The notes under the pieces are model-generated. The model was not told the origin of the DNA, made no database searches, and saw only the letters and a program-made list of their open reading frames with translations. Of a stretch of DNA of 11,806 bases, positions 1 through 5,943 are shown one piece after another. Source of the stretch: Bacillota bacterium. GTDB taxonomy: Bacteria > Bacillota > Bacilli > Bacillales_B > DSM-18226. Within the stretch, counting starts at the first letter, position 1, and each line of letters opens with the position of its first letter. The position numbers and the translations under genes are program-made. Location of the stretch: NCBI GenBank assembly GCA_030705665.1, contig JAUZQA010000070.1, positions 1 through 11,806 on the forward strand. The letters are read 5' to 3'.

Positions 1-1221
1 CTGTATTCAATTGGATATATTGGTCATGAAGCTAAAGAAGGGATGATTTCAGAAAGAAAGGTACGTCACTATTATTTGTGGTTTCATCTTTTCATCGCTA
101 CCATGCTGGCTGTCAGCATCACCAACAACTTTGGCTTTTTGTGGGTAGGCATCGAGTTAACGACATTAATATCAGCACTGTTGGTTGCCTTTTATAAAAA
201 CGGCACCTCATTGGAGGCAGCGTGGAAATATTTAATCATGGGAAGTGTTGGGATTGCTTTTGCGTTATTAGGAATTATTTTTCTCAATTTGTCTGGAGCC
301 GAAGTGTTTGGTGAAAGTGCCAATTCATTAAATTGGACTGTGCTAATTCACTCAGCTGCAAAGCTAAACCCAGAGTGGACTCTTACTGCCTTTATCTTTG
401 TGTTAGTTGGTTTTGGGACGAAAGCGGGATTAGCTCCAATGCATTTTTGGCTGCCGGATGCGCATAGTCAAGCACCATCACCTGTTAGTGCCGTATTGTC
501 AGGGGTGCTGTTAAATACTGCACTTTATGGAATCTTGAGGTTCTATACCATTGTCAATACAACCCTTGATGGAAAAGCTGCAGCCTATCTCATTTTTTTC
601 GGTTTATTTTCAATCGCTGTTTCGGTGCCGTTTATGTTAGTGCAGCACGATGTCAAACGGATGCTAGCATACTCGAGTGTAGAGCATATTGGCATTATTA
701 CCCTTGGTGTCGGAATTGGGGGACCGCTTGGTCTATATGGAGCGGTACTTCATATGTTCAATCATTCAATGGCAAAGTCATTATTGTTTTTTTCAGCAGG
801 AAATATCAATCAAAAATATCATTCCAAACGAATGGACCGTATTTCCGGTTTGTTAAAAGTCATGCCGGTTACTGGGATTATTTTTTTACTTGCTAGTTTT
901 GCGATCACAGGTGCACCGCCATTAAATGTATTTATTAGCGAGTTTACGATCATGATGGCCGGTTTTCGCAGCGGCCATATTATTGTAACGGTGTTATTCC
1001 TTTTGTTCGTTGTCCTTATTTTTTCAGGGATCATGTTTTATGTCGTTCGTATGGTGTTTGGCGAGGCACCGGCAAAGTTAGAAAAAAAAGAAATCAGTAT
1101 CTATTCAACGGCGGCCCTTTTTATTCCGCTTATCGTGGTTGTCGTTTTTGGATTATACGTTCCGCCATTCTTTAAAGAAATGATTCAGCAAGTGTCAATC
1201 GTACTGCAAGGGGTGAAATGA
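1..1221 (+). CDS. hyfF: Hydrogenase-4 subunit F-like proton-translocating membrane protein, 5' truncated
   Basis: The reading frame is open from base 1, and the codons before the first ATG (43) encode LYSIGYIGHEAKEG, which resembles the loop before a transmembrane helix in this family. The true start therefore lies upstream, and about 406 C-terminal residues are visible. It belongs to the NuoL/M/N, Mrp and HyfF antiporter-like family, whose members carry protons in the membrane arm of complex I-like hydrogenases. Many hydrophobic helices are evident. The two conserved charges of the family are present: the Glu in VGIELTTL (codon 52 of the window) and the Lys in FGTKAGLAPMHFWLPDAH (codon 141). 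SPVSAVLSG and HDVKRMLAYSSVEHIG follow, the latter carrying the central Lys/His region. The stop (1219-1221) lies just before the catalytic subunit gene, so the two are co-transcribed. HyfF is preferred over HyfB or NuoL because of the following hyfG-H-I order. A different antiporter subunit letter remains possible. Confidence 0.88.
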   Translation: MYSIGYIGHEAKEGMISERKVRHYYLWFHLFIATMLAVSITNNFGFLWVGIELTTLISALLVAFYKNGTSLEAAWKYLIMGSVGIAFALLGIIFLNLSGAEVFGESANSLNWTVLIHSAAKLNPEWTLTAFIFVLVGFGTKAGLAPMHFWLPDAHSQAPSPVSAVLSGVLLNTALYGILRFYTIVNTTLDGKAAAYLIFFGLFSIAVSVPFMLVQHDVKRMLAYSSVEHIGIITLGVGIGGPLGLYGAVLHMFNHSMAKSLLFFSAGNINQKYHSKRMDRISGLLKVMPVTGIIFLLASFAITGAPPLNVFISEFTIMMAGFRSGHIIVTVLFLLFVVLIFSGIMFYVVRMVFGEAPAKLEKKEISIYSTAALFIPLIVVVVFGLYVPPFFKEMIQQVSIVLQGVK

Positions 1222-1223
1222 TC

Positions 1224-2813
1224 ATGGAAAAAACAAAAAAACAATGGCTAGCAAGATTAAAACAGCAATTAGGCAACAAAATCATTTTTTCGGAAGAAAA
1301 CAGTGATCAAGAGACAATCCTTCACATTGAAAAAAATAATCTTCCGGAGGTATGCCTATTCCTTCACGATGGCAAACAAGGCCGTTTGTTTACAATGGTT
1401 GGCAGCGATGAGCGAGAGATAAATGGCAACTTTGCATTGTATTATGTCTTTACCATTGATTCATTAAACCATTTTGTAACAGTAAAAACACTGGTGGATC
1501 CTTTTGATTTGACTTTTCCATCGGTAACGCTGGTTTTACCAGCGGCGAATTGGTATGAAAGGGAAGTAAGGGATCTATTAGGTCTAAGACCACAGGGACA
1601 TCCGGATCCTCGCCCGCTAGTTTTGCACGGGGATTGGCCAGAAGAACTTCATCCCTTACAAAAAGACTTTCCGATTGATCAGCAGGTGCCGCGTGTAAAA
1701 AGCAGAGAGGTGTTTATGCCATACGATAGTGAAGATGTTACTGAGGTGCCAGTTGGTCCGATTCATGCCGGGATCATTGAGCCTGGACATTTTCGCTTTG
1801 GAACGGTAGGAGATACGATTTTACATTTAGATGCGCGTTTATTCTTTACTCATCGAGGTTTAGAAAAAGCAAGCGAGGGTATGCCTTTAAGAAAGGCATT
1901 ATTTTTAGCAGAACGGATATGTGGGGTATGTGCCCTGTCACATAGTGTTTCCTTTGCCCAAGCAGTTGAAAGGGCGGGAGATGTGGAGATTCCTCCACGC
2001 GCCAAATATTTACGAACACTATTTTTAGAATTAGAACGATTATATAACCATATTGGTGATGTTGGAAATATTTGCGCAGGGTTTGGCTTCCAGGTCGGTG
2101 TCAGTCAAGGTGCCCGTTTAAAAGAAGAATTGCAGCAATTAAATGAAAGAATCACGGGTCACCGATACCTGCGTGGAGTGGTTTGTCTTGGCGGTGTGAG
2201 GATTGATATCACACCTCAAGACTGTGAAGAGATCGCAAATAAACTACAATACATTAAGAAAGAGTTTTCGGAAGTGGTCAATCTTTTGTTGACGCACGAT
2301 ATTGCGATTAATCGAATGACAAATACCGGGATCCTTCGGCTGCAGCATGCAAATGATTTAGAGGTTGTAGGCGTGGCAGCAAGGGCATCAGGAAGACAAA
2401 TCGATATCCGAAAGAGTCACCCCTTTGCGGCTTATGATCAAGTTCAGTTCCAGGTTCCGGTTTTTTCAGAAGGCGATGTGCTTTCAAGAATTCGCATTAG
2501 GATCGAAGAAGTATACCAATCACTTTCAATTGCCGAACAAGTGTTAAAACAACTTCCGAATGGAGCTATTCAGGTAGGAATTCCAAAACTGACGCCTTAT
2601 CGTTCTGCAATGGGATGGTGCGAATCGCCCCGAGGGGAATCGGTCCATTGGGTGATGATAGGACAAAATAATACTGTCTATCGGTATCGTGTCCGCTCGG
2701 CAACCTATAGCAACTGGCCGGCAGTACCATTAACAATGGAAGGAAATATTGTACCTGACTTTCCATTAATCAATAAAAGTTTTGAATTATGTTATGCATG
2801 CTGTGATCGCTAG
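1224..2813 (+). CDS. hyfG: Group 4 [NiFe] hydrogenase large (catalytic) subunit, HyfG/HycE-like
   Basis: Catalytic subunit of a membrane-bound energy-converting hydrogenase. The N-terminal part (about 1-170) is a NuoC/30-kDa-like domain with WYEREVRDLLGL, GHPDPRPLVL and a following W...HPLQKDFP. The rest is a NuoD/49-kDa-like domain with GPIHAGIIEPGHFRF and FFTHRGLEKASEGM. Both nickel-binding motifs are complete: RICGVCALSH (C233, C236, H240) and C-terminal ELCYACCDR (C523, C526). These fit the group 4 patterns as I recall them, so this is probably a true hydrogenase and not a cofactor-free complex I subunit. The protein stops right after CDR, with no C-terminal peptide for an endopeptidase to remove. 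ATG 1224 gives 529 residues and sits 8 nt after AAGGGGTG (1208-1215). An in-frame ATG at 1218 overlaps the hyfF stop but is too close to that site. A NuoCD-like role without hydrogenase activity is less likely because all four cysteines are kept. Confidence 0.92.
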   Translation: MEKTKKQWLARLKQQLGNKIIFSEENSDQETILHIEKNNLPEVCLFLHDGKQGRLFTMVGSDEREINGNFALYYVFTIDSLNHFVTVKTLVDPFDLTFPSVTLVLPAANWYEREVRDLLGLRPQGHPDPRPLVLHGDWPEELHPLQKDFPIDQQVPRVKSREVFMPYDSEDVTEVPVGPIHAGIIEPGHFRFGTVGDTILHLDARLFFTHRGLEKASEGMPLRKALFLAERICGVCALSHSVSFAQAVERAGDVEIPPRAKYLRTLFLELERLYNHIGDVGNICAGFGFQVGVSQGARLKEELQQLNERITGHRYLRGVVCLGGVRIDITPQDCEEIANKLQYIKKEFSEVVNLLLTHDIAINRMTNTGILRLQHANDLEVVGVAARASGRQIDIRKSHPFAAYDQVQFQVPVFSEGDVLSRIRIRIEEVYQSLSIAEQVLKQLPNGAIQVGIPKLTPYRSAMGWCESPRGESVHWVMIGQNNTVYRYRVRSATYSNWPAVPLTMEGNIVPDFPLINKSFELCYACCDR

Positions 2814-2825
2814 GGAGGGAAAACA

Positions 2826-3194
2826 GTGTTTGATCTGATTAGGAAAATTTTGCAGACAAAGACCGTCACGAAAACACATTTATTTGACGAAGCACCGCAG
2901 CGCTATCAAGGAAAGCCAATCTTCACGGCGAATGATTGCAGCGGCTGTGAATCCTGTGTTACTGAGTGTCCCGCAAATGCAATGGAGATTCATAAAACAG
3001 GAACTTCGATCACGCTTTCGTTAAACTATGCAAATTGTATTTTTTGCGGGATCTGTGCGGAACAGTGCGATACGAAAATGATTCAAATAACAAATGAATA
3101 CAGACTAGCAACAAGGGATAAGGAAACTTTAACTAACACAATCAATATCCAGATCAAAACACCAGAATTATTAACAACACGTAAGGGGGGATGA
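2826..3194 (+). CDS. hyfH: HyfH/HycF-like 2x[4Fe-4S] ferredoxin subunit of the hydrogenase
   Basis: A polyferredoxin-type electron-transfer subunit of 122 residues, homologous in layout to NuoI/HycF. It has two cluster motifs: C38-x2-C41-x2-C44-x3-C48-P and C71-x2-C74-x2-C77-x3-C81. In the second, the usual proline after the last cysteine is Asp82. It would sit on the cytoplasmic face and pass electrons between the small subunit and a soluble or membrane partner, such as a formate dehydrogenase or ferredoxin. The start is GTG (2826), 6 nt after a strong AGGGAGGG site that directly follows the hyfG stop. The N-terminal 30 residues are basic and could be a membrane-contacting helix, as in NuoI. 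It is shorter than E. coli HycF (about 180 residues) and lacks that protein's longer C-terminal part. Confidence 0.88.
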   Translation: MFDLIRKILQTKTVTKTHLFDEAPQRYQGKPIFTANDCSGCESCVTECPANAMEIHKTGTSITLSLNYANCIFCGICAEQCDTKMIQITNEYRLATRDKETLTNTINIQIKTPELLTTRKGG

Positions 3195-3198
3195 AAAA

Positions 3199-3678
3199 GT
3201 GAAGTCCGACTTAGAAGAAAAGGATTTAGGATTGAAACTTCAAAAAAGAATAAAATCAGTCTTGGGACATTCACTTCATATTCGCCATGTTGATTCTGGT
3301 TCATGCAACGGCTGTGATTTTGAAATGAATGCCTTAAGCAATCCATACTATGATATTCAGCGCTTTGGAGTCGATTTTGTTGCCTCACCCCGCCATGCAG
3401 ATATGCTGATGGTAACAGGTGGTGTAACGAGACATTTAGAACAAGCGCTGCTAAAAACATATAATGCTGCTTCACATCCTAAAATGGTTATAGCAATTGG
3501 AGCTTGTGCAAGCGGGGGTGGAATGATCGGAAGCACTTATGCTAATTATGGCGGGGTTGATAAGATTGTCCCCGTTTATGTCTTTGTCCCAGGCTGCCCG
3601 CCAAGACCGGAAGCAATCATTGAAGGTATTTTGCTTTCCCTGAACCGGTATGAAGAATTAGTAAGGAAAGGAGAGTAG
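3199..3678 (+). CDS. hyfI: HyfI/HycG-like small subunit with one [4Fe-4S] cluster (NuoB family)
   Basis: The small electron-transfer subunit of the hydrogenase, 159 residues, from the NuoB/20-kDa family. It carries the cluster nearest the NiFe site. The cluster ligands are visible: the CxxC in DSGSCNGCDFE (C36, C39), the Cys in AIGACASGGG (C103), and the Cys in VPGCPPRPEAI (C133). The CxxC spacing is typical of hydrogenases; complex I NuoB has adjacent cysteines there. The start is GTG (3199), placed 8 nt after GGGGGG (3185-3190) and 4 nt after the hyfH stop, so translation is tightly coupled. There is no twin-arginine signal, which agrees with a cytoplasm-facing group 4 enzyme. The position directly after the ferredoxin subunit matches hyf/hyc operon order. 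Confidence 0.91.
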   Translation: MKSDLEEKDLGLKLQKRIKSVLGHSLHIRHVDSGSCNGCDFEMNALSNPYYDIQRFGVDFVASPRHADMLMVTGGVTRHLEQALLKTYNAASHPKMVIAIGACASGGGMIGSTYANYGGVDKIVPVYVFVPGCPPRPEAIIEGILLSLNRYEELVRKGE

Positions 3679-3684
3679 ATACGT

Positions 3685-4017
3685 TTGAATTTAGAATTGG
3701 CACAGTTTAAAGCTGATTTTTTTAAAGCATTAAGTCATCCTTTACGGATTCGAATTTTAGAATTGTTGTGTGATGGGGATAAAAACGTTAATGAATTGCA
3801 AATGTTGATTGGGAGTGAAGGGTCGGCTGTTTCCCAGCAATTAGCCATTTTGCGGAGTAAAAATATCGTATATGGAACAAAGGACGCAAACCGAGTGGTT
3901 TATTCCTTAAGTGATCCAATGATTAAAGAGCTCCTATCCATTGCCCGGCAGATTTTTAACAATCACTTAATTGATACAATTTCGATGTTAGATAAGATTC
4001 ATAATGAAATAGAGTAA
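3685..4017 (+). CDS. ArsR/SmtB-family transcriptional regulator
   Basis: A small winged helix-turn-helix regulator of 110 residues. FFKALSHPLRIRILELL (13-28) is the typical first helix of ArsR proteins. VNELQMLIG...SAVSQQLAILRS (about 35-58) is the helix-turn-helix with recognition helix SAVSQQLAILR. A beta-wing follows (about 61-75, IVYGTKDANRVVYSL), then a C-terminal dimerisation helix. The usual metal site ELCVCD is not present; only Cys29 is found there (ELLCDGD). It therefore probably senses something other than As/Cd/Zn through that site, or acts by redox or an unknown ligand. The start is TTG (3685) after AAAGGAGAG (3667-3675), 6 nt past the hyfI stop. As the last gene of the hydrogenase operon and the nearest regulator to the dab promoter, it is a candidate regulator of one or both. 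That role is inference. Confidence 0.85.
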   Translation: MNLELAQFKADFFKALSHPLRIRILELLCDGDKNVNELQMLIGSEGSAVSQQLAILRSKNIVYGTKDANRVVYSLSDPMIKELLSIARQIFNNHLIDTISMLDKIHNEIE

Positions 4018-4040
4018 AAGTCCCCGCTTTGGGGACTTTT
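4016..4040 (+). terminator. Rho-independent terminator of the hydrogenase-arsR operon
   Basis: A perfect 10-bp stem AAAAGTCCCC / GGGGACTTTT with the 5-nt loop GCTTT. The 5' arm begins inside the stop codon of the ArsR gene. The T run is only four bases, contributed by the stem itself, so some read-through is possible. Because the stem is A/T-ended it may also act on the opposite strand. Confidence 0.85.
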
Positions 4041-4053
4041 ATTGCGAAAGAAC

Positions 4054-4082
4054 TTGACAGAATCTTTTTTAAATAGTAACAT
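4054..4082 (+). promoter_or_regulatory. Sigma-A promoter for the dab/mps operon leader
   Basis: TTGACA (4054-4059) is a perfect -35 box. It is followed after exactly 17 nt by TAACAT (4077-4082), a good -10 box. Transcription would start near 4089. TAATTA-AA-TAATTA (4091-4104) lies right at the start site and is a possible regulator-binding symmetry, although it is AT-rich. No other clear promoter is seen between here and dabB, so this is the likely operon promoter. Confidence 0.7.
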
Positions 4083-4088
4083 AACAAC

Positions 4089-4317
4089 AGTAATTAAATA
4101 ATTAATTGATTCCTATATAAATAGAATGCTTTAGCACATAGTTAATAATTTGTTATTGGTTATATGAAAAAGTATTTCTATAGGAATAGGATTCTGAGAT
4201 ATTATTAGGTAGACTTTTTAAAAAACCAACATAGGTTCGTTAAAAGTAAACCGACAATTTTTCAAGTTTAATGGCATAAAAATGACCATTGAACTAAAAA
4301 TTGTCGGTTTTTTTGTT
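4089..4317 (+). ncRNA. Candidate structured leader or small RNA upstream of dabB
   Basis: This segment runs from the predicted start to the T tract of a large terminator hairpin, about 225 nt, and has no convincing ORF. The long-range pair ATTCCTATA (4109-4117) / TATAGGAAT (4179-4187) is perfect. Its 5' arm can instead fold locally with ATAGAAT (4121-4127). A small hairpin AATAA-TTTG-TTATT (4144-4157) lies inside the large loop. TTG...TTGGTT in 4151-4160 could weakly pair with AACCGACAA in the terminator's 5' arm. This is consistent with an attenuator or riboswitch-like leader of the dab operon, or with a separate small RNA. I do not recognise it as a known riboswitch class, and the AT-rich base composition makes chance pairing likely for the weaker helices. 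Confidence 0.4.
4248..4317 (+). terminator. Large terminator/attenuator hairpin in the dab operon leader
   Basis: A perfect 15-bp outer stem joins AAACCGACAATTTTT (4248-4262) and AAAAATTGTCGGTTT (4296-4310). After a small asymmetric bulge, a 9-bp inner stem GTTTAATGG / CCATTGAAC (4266-4274 / 4286-4294, one G-T pair) extends it. TTTTTTTGTTTT runs from 4308 to 4319. It lies between the predicted promoter and dabB, about 100 nt before the gene, so transcription of the operon must read through it or be regulated at it. Confidence 0.8.
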
Positions 4318-4351
4318 TTATAAAAGTTTCGCCAGAGAGGGTCGTTAAGTA

Positions 4352-4426
4352 ATGAAGGGAAACGTAAAGAGCCAAATAAACTTAGGATTTGTCCATAATT
4401 GCCAGTGGGGTGAAGCCGAATGCTAG
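4352..4426 (+). CDS. Candidate 24-codon leader peptide overlapping the dabB start
   Basis: An ATG at 4352 opens a 24-codon frame with product MKGNVKSQINLGFVHNCQWG plus EAEC. It ends at TAG 4424-4426, so it overlaps the dabB ATG (4420-4422) in another frame. AGAGAGGG (about 4334-4341) lies roughly 10 nt upstream, a little far for a ribosome binding site. The overlap would allow translational coupling to dabB. No homologue is recognised. The frame could be open by chance, so this is a weak call based only on position. Confidence 0.25.
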   Translation: MKGNVKSQINLGFVHNCQWGEAEC

Positions 4427-5943
4427 ATTTCATGTCAATCATATTTTTCATTCTCTTAACTGCAGCAGTACTAAGCGGTTTCATCCTGTTATCCAGAAGA
4501 ATTCCGTTAAGTTTTGTTCGGATACATATCGGTATCATCTCGTTACCGCCGATCGCTGCCTTGTTGTCCCTTATTGTGTCGCATAAGGGGAGTGTGATTA
4601 TTGGACCTTGGCGACTGGATTCATTATCGTGGCTGGTATCAATTTTTGTCCTTCTAATCGGATTAATCGTACAAAAATACTCTGTTCGCTACCTTTACGG
4701 TGATCGTTCCTATCGCAAATATTTTACGTTGCTGACTATCACTACTGTTGCGGATGCATTAACCTGGCTATGCAATGATTTAAGATTATTAATCGTTTGC
4801 TGGGGTTTAACACTCTTTGGACTGACATTACTAATACGAGTAAAAAAGGAGTGGCAGGTTGCTTTAAATGCTTCCAGGTTTTCAGGCCGATTGTTTGTGC
4901 TAAGCTGCCTCCTCTTATTGGCAGCCTTCATCCTGGTTTCGCAAGCGACAGGACACTGGCAGCTGTCACACTCCATGACACAAACCAGTCTAAATCAAAT
5001 AGATTCAAAGGAGAAGACTTTTATCAGCTTTTTGTTAATTGTTGCTGTCATGATTCCCGCAGCGCAATGGCCGTTCCAACGGTGGTTATTAGACTCAGCA
5101 GTTACTCCAACCCCTGTTTCTGCAGTGATGCATGCGGGAATCGTGAATGCAGGAGCAATGATGTTGACTCGTTTTGCCCCGCTGATTAACGGCGACCAAG
5201 CACAAATTGTTCTCCTTGTATTATCTGGTATTTCAGTATTGCTCGGGACAGGAATTATGTTAGTGCATGTTGATTATAAACGCCAGCTCGTGGGTTCTAC
5301 GATTGCACAGATGGGATTTATGCTGATCCAGTGTGCATTAGGGGCCTATTCCGCAGCAATTATTCATGCCGTATTACATGGTTTTTTCAAATCAAGTCTT
5401 TTCTTACAGGCTGGTTCGGCGATTCATCATAAAGGGGTAAATCCTCGTCAAACCAATTCATCTACATTATTTTGGAAGGTTGCTGGTGGAGTATTAGGAC
5501 TTCTAGTCGGTATTTGTTATTGGCTGACTTCTCCTGGAGTGGGCTATTCTTTGGTAAGTACAATAACTCTTGGATGGTCCGTATCATTAGCATGGACTCA
5601 ACTTGTGGCCTTTGGAAGTGGCAGAATCGGAAAAGTGGCAGGATTTTTGCTTTTAGCAGGCGGCGCCTTCGTTTATCAGATGATCCATTCTGCCTTTTCT
5701 GGAATCTTGGAAGAAGCTGTTCATGAGGGAGGGCAACCATATGCACCGGCAGCAACTATGATTTTGTTTATATTGCTATTCGGAAGTGCATTCATTCTTT
5801 GGTTAGCACATCTTCGTTCGTCGAGATTCTTCACGATCATTTACCTTTGGTTTGTACGATTAGGTGAACCAAAAAACGAGTCATTTGAAAGCCATCCCAA
5901 ATATCTTATCAAAAACCTATCTCAAGGAGGTAACTTACGATGA
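4420..5943 (+). CDS. dabB: DabB/MpsA, NuoL-like membrane subunit of the DAB inorganic-carbon / membrane-potential system
   Basis: A 507-residue polytopic membrane protein of the NuoL/NdhF family, hydrophobic nearly throughout. DabB (MpsA in Staphylococcus) anchors the cytoplasmic DabA and is thought to let cations in to drive one-way CO2 hydration. Family marks are AQWPFQRWLLDSAVTPTPVS (215-234), MHAGIVNAGAMMLTR, DYKRQLVGSTIAQMGFM and a further HAVLHGFFKSSLF helix. Compared with complex I-type subunits, the helix-7 Lys position is Pro213 and the helix-5 Glu position is Gly129. The length fits Bacillus NdhF/YbcD-type proteins (about 500). ATG 4420 is 7 nt after GGGGTG; a second ATG (4432) is possible. 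Its stop overlaps the dabA start (ATGA). The identification rests mainly on the adjacent dabA. Confidence 0.9.
   Translation: MLDFMSIIFFILLTAAVLSGFILLSRRIPLSFVRIHIGIISLPPIAALLSLIVSHKGSVIIGPWRLDSLSWLVSIFVLLIGLIVQKYSVRYLYGDRSYRKYFTLLTITTVADALTWLCNDLRLLIVCWGLTLFGLTLLIRVKKEWQVALNASRFSGRLFVLSCLLLLAAFILVSQATGHWQLSHSMTQTSLNQIDSKEKTFISFLLIVAVMIPAAQWPFQRWLLDSAVTPTPVSAVMHAGIVNAGAMMLTRFAPLINGDQAQIVLLVLSGISVLLGTGIMLVHVDYKRQLVGSTIAQMGFMLIQCALGAYSAAIIHAVLHGFFKSSLFLQAGSAIHHKGVNPRQTNSSTLFWKVAGGVLGLLVGICYWLTSPGVGYSLVSTITLGWSVSLAWTQLVAFGSGRIGKVAGFLLLAGGAFVYQMIHSAFSGILEEAVHEGGQPYAPAATMILFILLFGSAFILWLAHLRSSRFFTIIYLWFVRLGEPKNESFESHPKYLIKNLSQGGNLR

Noticed and set aside
43..45. ATG 43 as the start of the HyfF-like gene
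   Set aside because: The frame stays open to base 1 and the upstream codons resemble the family; the protein would also lack about a fifth of its usual length. The gene is truncated by the window edge.
4066..4079. TTTTTAAATAGTAA shared with 10646-10659
   Set aside because: A 14-base match between two AT-rich intergenic regions is about what chance gives in a window of this size; it is not placed alike relative to the promoters.
4081..4088. ATAACAAC half-site of the LacI-type operator at the dab promoter
   Set aside because: The second half of the palindrome is absent (AGTAATTA instead of GTTGTTAT), so a real operator is unlikely.
4218..4538. Minus-strand ORF across the dab leader and dabB start
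   Set aside because: It runs through the terminator hairpin and antisense to dabB, with no ribosome binding site or recognisable protein; it is a chance frame.
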